From an uncultured Lachnospiraceae bacterium (lineage in GTDB: Bacteria; Bacillota; Clostridia; Lachnospirales; Lachnospiraceae): a DNA stretch of 63,353 nt. Location of the stretch: assembly GCA_910576535.1 (NCBI GenBank), contig CAJTKK010000019.1:1-63353 (forward strand). Reading direction: 5' to 3'. Shown piece by piece: positions 16,114-25,579 of this stretch; the first letter of the stretch is position 1; each line of letters opens with the position of its first letter. The notes under the pieces are model-generated. The model saw only the letters and a list, made by a program, of their open reading frames with translations. It did no database searches and had not been told where the DNA came from. A program made the translations under genes and the position numbers.

Positions 16114-17259
16114 CTATATTTTTATTCTGCCATTATTTTTCTTATTAACATCCTCACGCAGCAGCGCATAAACTGTAGATACAATAGGAATAAAAATCAA
16201 CATCCCCGCAACCCCCATCAGGCTGCCGCCTACCGTTACCGCCGCTAGAACCCATATGGACGGAAGCCCTACCGAGTTTCCCACCACATGGGGATAAATC
16301 AGATTCCCTTCTATCTGCTGCAGCACAATAAAAAGAACCAGGAACCAGACCGCTTTCACCGGGTCATCCACCATAATAAGGAAAGTTCCGACAAAACAGC
16401 CGATAAACGCTCCTACAATCGGGATTAACGCGGTAAATGCAATCAACACGCCAACTAACAAAGCATATGGAAAACGGAAGATAACCATCGCTACTACAAA
16501 CATGCTCCCTAAAATAACGGCTTCCATGCATTGCCCAGTAATAAAATAAGTAAAATTCCTGTTCGCAAGGGAAGCGATTTCCAGAGTCCTTTCATAAAGA
16601 TTCTTAGAAAAATATGCGTGCATAATCCGTTTTACCTGATTTCCAAGCTTCTCTTTCTGTGCCAGCACATAAAAAGAGAAAACAAGGGATACAAACAGAT
16701 TTACTACCCCTCCAATAATAGTAGAAGCCATAATCACTGTAGACGTCACTACACTGCCCAGCCCGTTTTTCATAAAATCCACAATCCCGCTCAATACAGA
16801 TTCCCAATTAATGCTGTCTATGTCAAGTTCATCCAGCATAACTGCCAGTTCCGGCCGGGAAGCAAAAAGCTGTTCCAAAGACGTCTGCAGGCTGCCAAGG
16901 AACGCCGGGATTTTATTGCCAAGCTCCATCATCGTCTTGGCAAGCTGGGGAACTACTGTAACAGCCACTATAGCCATTGCCAGAATAATAACAGCAAAAG
17001 AAAGCAATATGCTTACCGGGCGTTTGGCTTTCTGCATGTTTGGATTTTTTGTCTTTCCAAATATCCTTTTTTCCATCGCGCTCATCGGAATATTCAGCAC
17101 AAAAGCGGCCACCGCGCCATAGATAAAGGGCTTCAGGATGCCAAACCCAAAAAATATCCCTTTCATCACCATATCCATTTTTATAACAGCCAGGCAGACT
17201 ATGGCCGTAAAAATAATTAAGCCTCTTATTTTTTTCATATTATTCCTGTTCAAATCCAT
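16114..17259 (-). CDS. AI-2E family transporter (UPF0118 membrane protein)
   Basis: A 381-residue polytopic membrane protein of the AI-2E/YdiK-type exporter family, whose members are linked to autoinducer-2 or ion/proton export; substrate here is unknown. About eight hydrophobic segments are visible, starting near residue 10. The family core around LIAFTALIPIVGAFIG and the later IYPHVVGNSVGLPSIWVL and GVAGMLIFIPIVSTVYALL are well preserved. The large soluble loop between helices (about 100-150, VPQLAKTMMELGNKIP onward) is typical. The start has GGAGG 11 nt upstream. It is downstream of pepD in the same direction with a 128-bp gap. Confidence 0.88.
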   Translation of the reverse strand: MDLNRNNMKKIRGLIIFTAIVCLAVIKMDMVMKGIFFGFGILKPFIYGAVAAFVLNIPMSAMEKRIFGKTKNPNMQKAKRPVSILLSFAVIILAMAIVAVTVVPQLAKTMMELGNKIPAFLGSLQTSLEQLFASRPELAVMLDELDIDSINWESVLSGIVDFMKNGLGSVVTSTVIMASTIIGGVVNLFVSLVFSFYVLAQKEKLGNQVKRIMHAYFSKNLYERTLEIASLANRNFTYFITGQCMEAVILGSMFVVAMVIFRFPYALLVGVLIAFTALIPIVGAFIGCFVGTFLIMVDDPVKAVWFLVLFIVLQQIEGNLIYPHVVGNSVGLPSIWVLAAVTVGGSLMGVAGMLIFIPIVSTVYALLREDVNKKNNGRIKI

Positions 17260-17387
17260 TTATTCTAATTCCTCCGTCCTGATCCCAGGGCATTTATCCC
17301 GCTGTATCTTAAAGCATACTCCTGCCTCCGGCTTTTTCCCCTCTTCCCCTTTTTCCGTTCCAAGTTCTCTGCCCGGAATACTTTTTT

Positions 17388-18836
17388 CTATTTTTTCTGT
17401 TTTAAAAGCTCCAGCACATAATTCCATACCCGTTCTGTAGAAGAAATACTAAGCCGTTCCTCTGTCGTATGGATATCCTTCATATCCGGCCCGATAGAAA
17501 TACATTCCAAGCCAGGTATCTTCGCCGACAGCAGCCCGCATTCCAGCCCCGCGTGAATCGCCTGTATTTCCGGCTCCTTTCCATACATCCTGCAGAATAT
17601 CTGCACTGCCATATCCCGGAACGGGGAATCTTTCTTATAAGCCCAGCCGGGGTAATCCCCCCTCACTTCCTGGGTTGCCCCCGCCATAGATGCAAGGCTC
17701 TCCAATTTTTCTATTAAAGCTGTTTTCGCGCTTTCCAATGAACTTCTGACGGAAAACTGTATCATTGCCTTTTCTTCTTTCAAATCCACGATCCCCATAT
17801 TTAAGGATGTCTCCACCAGCCCTTTCATATCTGCGCTCATTGCCTGTACTCCGTTCGGCGCAGCAAGAAGAAGCTTCACCAGCCGCCCGGTATCCTCCTT
17901 GGACAGGCATCCTGATCTATTGTCCTCCAATTCCGTTGCCTCAACCATAATGCCCGGGTCTTTGGTCTGCAGTTCCCCTCTTAGTTCTTCTTCCACCTTT
18001 ATGGCCGTATTCTCCAGAAGATCCCCGTCCTCCTTTTGTATCAAAACAACCGCACAGGCTTCCCTGGGTATCGCATTATCCGCTAACCCCCCTTCTAACT
18101 GTTCCAAATAAAAATCCATTTCCTTGCCAAGCCTATACAAAAGCCTGCCTATCAACACATTGGCATTTCCTCTTTCTTTATCTATCTCTGCCCCGGAATG
18201 TCCTCCCGATAGCCCCTTTATCTTAAGCGAATATCTTTTTCCTTCCTTTTCCTTTCTGCTGACAGGCAACAACCAGTCCACCCTTGCCCCTCCCGCGCAT
18301 CCGGCAAGGATAATCCCCTCTTCTTCAGAATCCAGGTTCAGCATCCGTCTGCCTTTTAGCATAGAAACATCCAGCCGCCTCGCCCCATCCATTCCTACTT
18401 CTTCATCCACAGTAATGATAACTTCCAGCCGAGGATGAGCAATATCATCCGAATCCAGGAGCGCCAAAGCATAAGCCACCGCAATCCCGTCATCCCCGCC
18501 AAGGCTTGTGTCCTGTGCATAAAGCTCATCGCCCTCCACTAACAGGCGCAGCCCTTCCTTTGTCATGTCGATATCCGCTTCCGGTTTTTTCACCGCTACC
18601 ATATCCATATGCCCTTGCAGGATCACCGGTTCCTCTTCTTCATACCCAGGCGCAGCCTCTTTAATGATAATTACATTCTTCCAGGCATCCTGTATATGGA
18701 ACAGCCCTCTTTCTTTTGCAAAATCCACCAGATAATCGCTTAATTTATCTATATTTCCCGACCCATGAGGAATCTTGCATATCTCCCCAAAATAGTGAAA
18801 TACTTTTTCCGGACGTAAATTTTCTGTTACTGACAT
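17388..18836 (-). CDS. pepD: Aminoacyl-histidine dipeptidase (M20 family, PepD)
   Basis: A 482-residue cytosolic metallodipeptidase that hydrolyses Xaa-His and related dipeptides using two metal ions. Metal and catalytic residues of the M20 family are visible: LQGHMDMV (first His and Asp), SLGGDDGIAVAYALALL (bridging Asp), DEEVGMDGARRLD (catalytic Glu pair) and the C-terminal ECISIGPDMKDIHTTEERLS (last His). The lid or dimerisation domain begins near residue 205 with GLSGGHSGAEID. Length matches the PepD subfamily. GGAAAGGATAG lies before the ATG. Confidence 0.92.
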   Translation of the reverse strand: MSVTENLRPEKVFHYFGEICKIPHGSGNIDKLSDYLVDFAKERGLFHIQDAWKNVIIIKEAAPGYEEEEPVILQGHMDMVAVKKPEADIDMTKEGLRLLVEGDELYAQDTSLGGDDGIAVAYALALLDSDDIAHPRLEVIITVDEEVGMDGARRLDVSMLKGRRMLNLDSEEEGIILAGCAGGARVDWLLPVSRKEKEGKRYSLKIKGLSGGHSGAEIDKERGNANVLIGRLLYRLGKEMDFYLEQLEGGLADNAIPREACAVVLIQKEDGDLLENTAIKVEEELRGELQTKDPGIMVEATELEDNRSGCLSKEDTGRLVKLLLAAPNGVQAMSADMKGLVETSLNMGIVDLKEEKAMIQFSVRSSLESAKTALIEKLESLASMAGATQEVRGDYPGWAYKKDSPFRDMAVQIFCRMYGKEPEIQAIHAGLECGLLSAKIPGLECISIGPDMKDIHTTEERLSISSTERVWNYVLELLKQKK

Positions 18837-19042
18837 TTTTCTATCCTTTCCTTTCAGGCAGCATCCCCAGATAAAACCCTGCCGCTTCTTTTTTCCATAA
18901 ACTGCATAATATATATAGTATACACTGAATCACAAGAAATGATCATTAAATTTTAATAAAAAAGCGGCTTTTCCGATTTGGGGAAAACCTGTGCATCTTT
19001 ATTTTTTGTCCCACAGGAAGTTCGCAGAACTTTCCTATAAGA

Positions 19043-19073
19043 CAAAAACCCCGCAGGAAACTTTCCTGCAGGG
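19043..19073 (-). terminator. Terminator of the infC-rpmI-rplT operon
   Basis: On the minus strand CCCTGCAGGAAA pairs with TTTCCTGCGGGG and is followed by TTTTTG, 17 nt downstream of rplT. A second, weaker hairpin with AGGAAAGTTC arms lies at about 19010-19035. Confidence 0.85.
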
Positions 19074-19089
19074 CTGTAGTATCATTTCA

Positions 19090-19446
19090 TTATGCAATTT
19101 TGCTCTTTGCCAGTTCTGCCAGCTCTTTAAACCCTTCCGCATCATTTACTGCCAGCTCTGCAAGCATCTTCCTGTTCATGTCCACTTCTGCCAGCTTCAA
19201 GCCGTGCATGAACTTGCTGTAAGAAAGCCCGTTCAGTCTTGCCGCTGCATTAATACGCGTAATCCATAACTTTCTAAAATCACGTTTCCTCTGCTTTCTT
19301 CCTGCATAAGAGGATGTTAATGCTCTCATCACTGCCTGTTTTGCTATTCTATACTGTTTCGACCTTGCTCCTCTATATCCTTTTGCAAGCTTCAATACTC
19401 TGTTATGTTTTCTTCTGGCGTTCATTCCGCCCTTAATTCTTGCCAT
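19090..19446 (-). CDS. rplT: 50S ribosomal protein L20
   Basis: A 118-residue, highly basic ribosomal protein that binds 23S rRNA early in large-subunit assembly and in many bacteria represses its own operon. The sequence opens MARIKGGMNARRKHNRVLKL and contains RKQRKRDFRKLWITRINAAA, both diagnostic; the length is standard. It is the last gene of infC-rpmI-rplT. Confidence 0.98.
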   Translation of the reverse strand: MARIKGGMNARRKHNRVLKLAKGYRGARSKQYRIAKQAVMRALTSSYAGRKQRKRDFRKLWITRINAAARLNGLSYSKFMHGLKLAEVDMNRKMLAELAVNDAEGFKELAELAKSKIA

Positions 19447-19484
19447 GTCCTGTTTCCTCCTTACGACTTATAAAAATGTTAGCA

Positions 19485-19682
19485 TTACAGATACGGTAAA
19501 ATCCTCTTCATATTCTTAACGTTCGTTGCATCTGTAATCGTCGGCTTTCTAAGATTTCTCTTCCTCTTAGGGGATTTTTTTGTTAAGATATGGCTTTTAT
19601 AAGCTTTGTTTCTTTTTAATTTACCTGTTCCTGTTGCTTTAAAACGCTTCGCAGCAGCTCTTTTTGTCTTCATCTTGGGCAT
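19485..19682 (-). CDS. rpmI: 50S ribosomal protein L35
   Basis: A 65-residue basic protein beginning MPKMKTKRAAAKRFKATGTG and ending NVKNMKRILPYL, typical of L35. A GAGG-containing site precedes the ATG. It lies between infC and rplT with gaps of 50 and 38 bp, the universal order of this operon. Confidence 0.98.
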   Translation of the reverse strand: MPKMKTKRAAAKRFKATGTGKLKRNKAYKSHILTKKSPKRKRNLRKPTITDATNVKNMKRILPYL

Positions 19683-19732
19683 ATCTGATTCCTCCTATAC
19701 TTCTTAATTTTTATCTATTTTAACTGTACGGA

Positions 19733-20239
19733 CTAACGCTTTTCAGTTAAAAACATCGTCATGCTTCTTCCCTCTACCTTTGGGGCTTTTTCAATGGACG
19801 CAATGTCAGAAAGCGCCTCGGCAAAATCGTCCAGAATGTGTTTGCTGTTTGCCATATGCGCCATTTCACGTCCGCGGAAGCGTAAAGTAATCTTTACTTT
19901 ATCCCCCTTTGAGATGAATTTTCTTGCCGCATTCATCTTTGTATTCAAATCATTCGTATCAATATTAGGGGATAAGCGGATTTCCTTGATCTCAATAATC
20001 TTCTGTTTTTTTCTTGCTTCTTTTTCTTTCCTTGCCTGTTCATACCGGAATTTCCCGTAATCGACAATTTTGCAGACAGGCGGCTTCGCAGTAGGGGCAA
20101 TTTTCACCAGATCCAGCCCGGCTTCTTCCGCAAGGCGAACCGCTTCCCTTGAAGTCATAATCCCTAACTGTTCCCCATTTTCACCAATAACACGTACTTC
20201 TTTGTCTCTAATCTGCTCGTTAATAAATAAATCGCTAAT
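19733..20239 (-). CDS. infC: Translation initiation factor IF-3 with AUU start codon
   Basis: A 168-residue factor that binds the 30S subunit, keeps subunits apart and checks the start codon. The N-domain reads SDLFINEQIRDKEVRVIGEN and the linker and C-domain include KEIRLSPNID and ITLRFRGREM. I place the start at ATT (20237-20239), not at the internal ATG at 20158, because a perfect AGGAGG lies 8 nt upstream and the extra 27 codons encode the conserved N-terminal domain. AUU initiation is the known autoregulatory device of infC, since IF-3 discriminates against it. A 310-nt leader with a terminator precedes it. Confidence 0.95.
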   Translation of the reverse strand: MSDLFINEQIRDKEVRVIGENGEQLGIMTSREAVRLAEEAGLDLVKIAPTAKPPVCKIVDYGKFRYEQARKEKEARKKQKIIEIKEIRLSPNIDTNDLNTKMNAARKFISKGDKVKITLRFRGREMAHMANSKHILDDFAEALSDIASIEKAPKVEGRSMTMFLTEKR

Positions 20240-20549
20240 GGCTTTGTCCTCCTCATAATACCAATATGCTATAAAAAGTGTGCGTTAAAACGCATCCTCC
20301 ACCCAAAACCTTCTGGCAGCGCGGCTTTTATCCCGCGCTTGTAGCTGCGCATCATTATTTTTTGTCATATATAACAAAAAAATGGATAGCATAGCTATCC
20401 ACCTGTCATCACTTCCACGGCTTCCGTAAAAACGGGAAACACTGGCTTATGAACGCCTACTAGCCTCCGCTGTAGGGTGAGAGTGGAAACTCTGCTTGTT
20501 TGTCATTTGGCTTCTGCCATCATTTTTTGTCATTTCTATCGCCAAACTA
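20240..20549 (-). promoter_or_regulatory. Leader RNA of infC-rpmI-rplT (L20-type attenuator)
   Basis: A long leader runs from the predicted start near 20549 to the infC site. It contains paired elements and a terminator at 20376-20400, then a further structured stretch (GCGCAGC, GCGCGG, CCGCGC and TGCGTTTTAACGCA, about 20275-20355). In Bacilli this operon is controlled by L20 binding a leader that mimics 23S rRNA and causing termination; position and terminator agree, the L20 site itself is inferred. Confidence 0.65.
20376..20400 (-). terminator. Attenuation terminator in the infC leader
   Basis: GGATAGC and GCTATCC form a perfect 7-bp stem with a 3-nt loop, followed on the minus strand by seven T residues. 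It lies within the leader, about 140 nt before infC, so readthrough control is expected. Confidence 0.8.
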
Positions 20550-20555
20550 TTAGTG

Positions 20556-20584
20556 ATTATAGCGCAGTTCCGGCTATTTGTCAA
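20556..20584 (-). promoter_or_regulatory. Consensus promoter of the infC operon
   Basis: Perfect TTGACA (20579-20584) and perfect TATAAT (20556-20561), spaced 17 nt, as expected for a highly expressed ribosomal operon. Confidence 0.88.
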
Positions 20585-20625
20585 TACTGATTTTTTGTTT
20601 TTCTGCAAACCGGCTGTGTTCCGGC

Positions 20626-21261
20626 TTATTCATCCGCAAAGACCACTTCTATCGTTTCCCCGCTTTTTTGGAACTCTTCCATTCTTTCATCGTCTGCTGA
20701 CTGGGAATACGTGAGTGTATACGTTTTATCCGCAATAATTATATAAATGAGCTGTTCCATCACTGCATTGTCCATCTGGCAGGATACCTCTACTTTGTAA
20801 GCAGGACAGCCGCTTATATCCAGTTCCGTATTATGGAAAGAAACCAGCGATGCCTGGGATCCATAGGTTTCTTTCAGCTTCTCCTCCATTCTTATTTGAT
20901 AGTCCCCGGAGTCCAGCAGGCATTTTATTTCTTCTGCATCCACATTTTCCGATACCGCATAATAAATATTAGAAGAATCCAAGGGATTGCGTTCCGACAA
21001 ATACATCCCTTTCGTAGTCCCGCTGCGGACATACCCTTCAGGGAGGATTACCCTGCATCCTACATCTCCATACCTGTCCCTTTTATATGCCTTCCTCGCT
21101 TCCGTATCTGCAAAAGCATGTATCCGGTTTCCTGAAATCCCATTGTTTATTGCCCCTCCTTCTTCTGCGGCAAAAACAGTATTCCCCGGAAATATCCCCC
21201 CTATAAAAAGCGCTGCGGCCGCCCCAGCCGCCGCCAGCATCAAAATTCCTTTATTCTCCAT
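20626..21261 (-). CDS. Secreted hypothetical protein
   Basis: A 211-residue exported protein with no function I recognise. A signal peptide is clear: MENKGILMLAAAGAAAALFI, then a likely signal peptidase I site after TVFA. The mature part has alternating strands, for example VGCRVILPEGYVRSGTTKGM, NIYYAVSENVDAEEIKCLLD and MDNAVMEQLIYIIIADKTYT, reminiscent of small domains that judge lipoprotein or spore-associated stress, but no catalytic motif. The start at 21261 is preferred over two adjacent ATGs because GGGAG lies 6 nt upstream. The gene is single and divergent from the diguanylate cyclase gene. Confidence 0.75.
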   Translation of the reverse strand: MENKGILMLAAAGAAAALFIGGIFPGNTVFAAEEGGAINNGISGNRIHAFADTEARKAYKRDRYGDVGCRVILPEGYVRSGTTKGMYLSERNPLDSSNIYYAVSENVDAEEIKCLLDSGDYQIRMEEKLKETYGSQASLVSFHNTELDISGCPAYKVEVSCQMDNAVMEQLIYIIIADKTYTLTYSQSADDERMEEFQKSGETIEVVFADE

Positions 21262-21585
21262 CATCATCTCCCATTCTGAATGCATGTACGCATTCGGACA
21301 CAAGCGCAAATCCGCCTGGGAACCATCTGTTTTGCACCGTACACCCATGCGGAAACCATATCTTCCATTCTTCCGCAATTTATTATAGAAAAAAAACGGC
21401 AGGGATGCAAGCATAAATAAAAAACTCTGGTTACAATGCGTCATGCTAATTCACCCCGGTTATGCTACCATATACTTTATTTGCAAGGACTGCCGGCATA
21501 CCTGGAAGACAGGGCAGATCCAGAATCTGTTGCGGGCAGCCATATTGGGTTTCGCAGTCATTTTCATACTACACAGGAGGCACAG

Positions 21586-23496
21586 ATGAAGCCACTTAAA
21601 AAAATGATCAGTCGGTACATGAACCTGGTTATACTATTTCTTATTTCCCTTTTGACAATCATTATCATCTACGTCCAGGTTGCTGACACGCACCGGCAGG
21701 CGTACGACGATGCCATAACCACATTTCAGCAGATCGGGCAGGTTCTGGAACAGAACAATGCCGAGCTTGCAGAAACCCGCGAAAAATATAAGCAGACCTG
21801 CCTATACAACGCTGAGGCAATCGCTTATCTGATCCAGAACAATCCCTCCGTGCCTGACAGCGTTGACGAGCTTAGGCAGATCGCGGTTTTCATGGAGGTA
21901 GATGAAATCCACATCTTTGACGAGACTGGACGTATTATTGCCGGAACCCATCCGGAATATTTTGATTTTACTTTTGATTCCGGCGAACAGATGATGTTTT
22001 TTAAGCCGATGCTGACCGATAAATCTTTAAAACTTGTACAAGATATAACCCCTAACACTGCAGAAGCAAAACTGATGCAGTATTCTGCTTTGTGGAGCGC
22101 CGACAGGAAATTTATCGTTCAAGTGGGCATGGCTCCCGTCAACGTTATGAAAGCAACGCAGAAAAACGAACTCTCATACATATTTTCCCTGTTCCGGGTA
22201 AACCCGGAGGCCAGTTATTACGCCATTGACCAAACGACCGGGGAAATCGTCGGCTCTACAGAACTGGACTGTGTACACAAAAACAGCGAAGCAGTCGGTC
22301 TCAGCCTCAATGACATTGCCGGCCAGTCAAAGGGGTTTCACGCCACTGTCAACGGGCAGGACTCTTTCTGCGTGTTCAAGCCCATTGGTTCCAATTATAT
22401 CGGGCGTATCCTTACCAACCGCGTGCTTTATGAGTGGATCATGATGAACACCATCGTCCTCTTTTTCTGTCTTATCATAATTGCCGTGGCTCTAATGCGT
22501 GCCGTAACCGGATATATGAACCGCTATGTCGTGGACGACATCTACCGCATTAACCGAAAACTCCATTCCATTGCCGACGGGAATCTTGATGAGATCATCG
22601 ACATTCACAGCAGCACGGAATTTTCGGAACTGAGCAACGATATCAACCGGATGAAAAAGAGCCTCCTGGATAACAGCCGGAAAATCTCCTATATACTCAG
22701 CAAAACAAACATGTATATCGGGGTATACGAATACAGCGATCGCATACGGCAAGTCCGCTTCATGGGATATGTACCGCAAATCCTTGGACTTACCCCCGAA
22801 AAAATGAAACAGCTCTCCTGCGACTATCTGCTGTTCAGAGAGTTTCTTTCCCATCTATGCAGCCATCCTTTAACCAATGAATCCCATGTTTTCAAGCTGG
22901 GCGAACGGTATATCAAGGTTGAGGAAATCTCTGAGAACAACAACTTCTTCGGTGTTCTCATTGATGTGACCGAGGATACCATAAAGCGCCTGCGGATTGA
23001 ACAGGAGCGGGATTATGACCATCTGACCGGGCTATATAACCGCGGGGGACTGGAAAACTTCCTCTCTTCCTGCTTCCAAAAACCGGAAGAATTCTGCGAG
23101 AGCGCTCTTGTCATGATAGATGCGGATAATTTAAAGAAAGTCAACGATACATACGGACATGAAGGAGGCGACGCTTATCTAAAGCATCTCGCCGACCTTC
23201 TCGGGAAATTTGCCCCTGGCCACAGCGTTGCTGCCAGACTGGGAGGCGATGAATTTGTCCTGTTTTTATACCAGTACCAGACAAAGGAGGCGTTGTCCCA
23301 CGCCGTCATGGAACTGGAGAAGCTGCAGAACAGCAGCCGCGCCTGTCTGAGGGATGGTTTCTATGTCCCTCTCGGTTTTTCCTTCGGCTACTGCCTGACG
23401 GAGGGGCATACCGATTACCATGCATTGTTAAAGGAAGCCGATGAAAAAATGTACCAGAACAAAAAATCCCGCAAATCCGGGCAGCCCGGCAAATAA
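21586..23496 (+). CDS. Membrane sensor diguanylate cyclase (GGDEF)
   Basis: A 636-residue membrane protein predicted to make cyclic di-GMP. Transmembrane helix 1 (about 12-33, VILFLISLLTIIIIYV) is followed by an extracytoplasmic sensor domain of dCache type (about 35-285), helix 2 (TIVLFFCLIIIAVALM), a HAMP linker and a PAS-like region (about 380-480). The GGDEF domain (about 490-636) starts DHLTGLYNRGGLEN and has DADNLKKVNDTYGHEGGD and an intact RLGGDEFVLF active site; no RxxD product-inhibition site is visible. The start is set by AGGAGG before ATG 21586. A paralogue of the same architecture lies at 50468-52384. Confidence 0.92.
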   Translation: MKPLKKMISRYMNLVILFLISLLTIIIIYVQVADTHRQAYDDAITTFQQIGQVLEQNNAELAETREKYKQTCLYNAEAIAYLIQNNPSVPDSVDELRQIAVFMEVDEIHIFDETGRIIAGTHPEYFDFTFDSGEQMMFFKPMLTDKSLKLVQDITPNTAEAKLMQYSALWSADRKFIVQVGMAPVNVMKATQKNELSYIFSLFRVNPEASYYAIDQTTGEIVGSTELDCVHKNSEAVGLSLNDIAGQSKGFHATVNGQDSFCVFKPIGSNYIGRILTNRVLYEWIMMNTIVLFFCLIIIAVALMRAVTGYMNRYVVDDIYRINRKLHSIADGNLDEIIDIHSSTEFSELSNDINRMKKSLLDNSRKISYILSKTNMYIGVYEYSDRIRQVRFMGYVPQILGLTPEKMKQLSCDYLLFREFLSHLCSHPLTNESHVFKLGERYIKVEEISENNNFFGVLIDVTEDTIKRLRIEQERDYDHLTGLYNRGGLENFLSSCFQKPEEFCESALVMIDADNLKKVNDTYGHEGGDAYLKHLADLLGKFAPGHSVAARLGGDEFVLFLYQYQTKEALSHAVMELEKLQNSSRACLRDGFYVPLGFSFGYCLTEGHTDYHALLKEADEKMYQNKKSRKSGQPGK

Positions 23497-23590
23497 TATC
23501 CGTGCCATTACCTACTTCATTATATCATACGGCGACGGGTCATTCTCCAAAGAAATATCTGTCTGCCATAACAGTTCCTCCATAAGAAAC

Positions 23591-23618
23591 GCCCCTTTTC
23601 CCGCAAAAGAAAAGGGGC
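23591..23618. terminator. Terminator between convergent genes
   Basis: GCCCCTTTTC and GAAAAGGGGC form a perfect 10-bp stem with an 8-nt loop. T-rich sequence on the plus side (TATCTTTATTTTTC) and GTTTCTT on the minus side suggest bidirectional use for the diguanylate cyclase and the DUF1540 gene. Confidence 0.75.
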
Positions 23619-23624
23619 ATATCT

Positions 23625-23939
23625 TTATTTTTCTTTAAAAGTAGCGCAAGATGTTTCCCGGCAGTCGCAGGCGCCGCAGCCTTTGATATCCACATGCTCC
23701 GCATGGCATTTATAGTTGCTGTTATACATACATTTTACAGCTTCGCAGTCAATGCTTATTGTCCTGCATGGATGTTCCAAAGCGCTTGTATAAGAATCCC
23801 CTCTTTTCTCGGAAAAACTTTCACAGCATGTATCATCCGTCTCTTTCGCATGTTTCCCGCCCACCATTATGTCGCCTTTACAGCAGCATTCACTTTTGTT
23901 GTAAATACAGTTATCTACCGAACAGTCTAACTGAGCCAT
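23625..23939 (-). CDS. Protein with two DUF1540 cysteine-rich domains
   Basis: A 104-residue cysteine-rich protein with two DUF1540 units, each patterned C-x3-C-x-YN...C...: the first is LDCSVDNCIYNKSECCCKGD and the second IDCEAVKCMYNSNYKCHAEH, ending CDCRETSCATF. DUF1540 proteins are small, probably metal-binding and common in spore-forming clostridia; function is unknown. AGGAGG is 7 nt before the second of two adjacent ATGs, which I take as the start. Confidence 0.88.
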   Translation of the reverse strand: MAQLDCSVDNCIYNKSECCCKGDIMVGGKHAKETDDTCCESFSEKRGDSYTSALEHPCRTISIDCEAVKCMYNSNYKCHAEHVDIKGCGACDCRETSCATFKEK

Positions 23940-24021
23940 CATTTAACCTCCTAATCTATCCAGCCTTGTTCCAATTTATGTTTCTTTCTTAGTATGGCTA
24001 AAATTTATGGCCAATATACAT

Positions 24022-25551
24022 TTATCGTTTTTCTTTTTCTTCTAATTTATATAAAGCAGCCCAATAAACTTCCAGCATAAATTCCTGTTTTTCTTCCGAT
24101 GTAATCCCTTCCTTTTCCCACTCTTCCAGCAATTCTGCTTCTTTTCCGCCAATAAACCAGACATTTTTCCCCATCTCCATCCATTCCTTTATTTCCTCCG
24201 TTGAAGACAGGGAAAAATATTTATTTTCAAAAATATCACAAATCAGTTCCTCAGGTTCCGTCCCCCAAAGATACATATCATTGTCCAGATAATAGCCTGC
24301 CACGCCCTGCACATGGTTAAACTGGGCGATGACCGCATCTTCCGGCCCTATTTGTGCAAAGGCCTCTTCTACTTCTTCCATCCTTACCCGGCGCCATGTC
24401 TCATCATTATAAAACCAGCGGAAATCACCAAGGCCAATGACCAGCAGTAATATAAGGACAGGCAGGCACGCCTTTTTCCAATGAATACATTTACTGACCA
24501 AAAATGCAAAAGAAAGCCAGAAACATCCCGCCGCCGGAACCATATACCGGACAATAAATACGGGCCGCAAAAGAAAAGACGCCGCAAACCCAAATAATAC
24601 CACTCCCGCAAGCGTCCCGGTCCCTGCCGCAGCAAAAAAGCTTTCCTCTGGATTTTTCCTGTTTTTCCATAAGACATACAGCATCAGCCCGGCATAAACA
24701 GCAAATAAAACCACCGCCGACGCAACCTGGAAAATCCCGCTGCCGAAAGGCGGCTTCATCAGAAATTTCACACACGAACCAAATGTCCGCCAAGTCAACG
24801 GAAGAATCCAATAGTTTTCCTTTACCTGAGCCATCTGCCTGACCACGGCAAACATCCATGGCAAATAGAACACAATGGATGCAAGGACGCAAAAAAACCA
24901 GGCAGCCTTTTCTTTTTTCCCCTTCTTTAAAAAAATCATATAGCCAAAAAGGAATACATAAATCGCTGCCGCTGCCGCCGCTGCAAAATAATGGGTATAG
25001 GCTGCCAGAACCCCATACAACGTAAGAAATACCCAATCCTGCCTTCTTCCTTCCCCTTCTTCCCCTGCCATGCTGCAGACCAGCTCATAAGCATGAAGAA
25101 AAGCAGCCGTCACAACAAACATGGCTACGGTATACATCCTTATTTCCACCGAATATTGGGAAAGATTGGGCATAGACGCCGTGCAAAAAAGAAAGATCCC
25201 GGCACATAGCAGGCCAAAATGTTTCCTTACCTTTGTCATGCCATAAACAAATATCCCTATCAAAGGCAAAACAGAACATATCTTTCCAGCCACTACGGCA
25301 TTCATGCCCGGCATTACCGCCTGGCATAATCCCCTGACCGTTTTTACATAATAATAGTAAAAAGGAGGATGCACATCCCTGGCCGTAAAAGCTGTCAGCT
25401 CCTGGAAACTTCTTTCTGTCAGCCCCATGGTAAAAAGCTCATCATACCATATCCCATCGGCAAAGCAAAGCTTTGCCGATAAGACCAGCATACCCAGGGC
25501 GGCTGCCAAAAAAACTGTTCCTGACCAATCCTCAATTTTCCACTTCTTCAT
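24022..25551 (-). CDS. GT39/ArnT-like membrane glycosyltransferase
   Basis: A 509-residue polytopic membrane protein of the dolichyl-phosphate-mannose/ArnT type (PMT_2 fold), which moves sugars from lipid carriers on the outer face of the membrane. The N-terminal loop after helix 1 holds IWYDELFTMGLTERSF, with the conserved Asp-Glu of the family, and then ARDVHPPFYYYYVKTV, the usual His-Pro-Pro segment. About ten further hydrophobic helices follow, and the C-terminal 90 residues are soluble (FAQIGPEDAVIAQFNHVQGV onward). Sugar donor and acceptor are unknown. AGGAAAAGGG precedes the ATG. It is 28 nt downstream of thrS and could be cotranscribed with it. Confidence 0.82.
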   Translation of the reverse strand: MKKWKIEDWSGTVFLAAALGMLVLSAKLCFADGIWYDELFTMGLTERSFQELTAFTARDVHPPFYYYYVKTVRGLCQAVMPGMNAVVAGKICSVLPLIGIFVYGMTKVRKHFGLLCAGIFLFCTASMPNLSQYSVEIRMYTVAMFVVTAAFLHAYELVCSMAGEEGEGRRQDWVFLTLYGVLAAYTHYFAAAAAAAIYVFLFGYMIFLKKGKKEKAAWFFCVLASIVFYLPWMFAVVRQMAQVKENYWILPLTWRTFGSCVKFLMKPPFGSGIFQVASAVVLFAVYAGLMLYVLWKNRKNPEESFFAAAGTGTLAGVVLFGFAASFLLRPVFIVRYMVPAAGCFWLSFAFLVSKCIHWKKACLPVLILLLVIGLGDFRWFYNDETWRRVRMEEVEEAFAQIGPEDAVIAQFNHVQGVAGYYLDNDMYLWGTEPEELICDIFENKYFSLSSTEEIKEWMEMGKNVWFIGGKEAELLEEWEKEGITSEEKQEFMLEVYWAALYKLEEKEKR

Positions 25552-25579
25552 AATCCCTTTTCCTCTTTGTATTTTAGGG

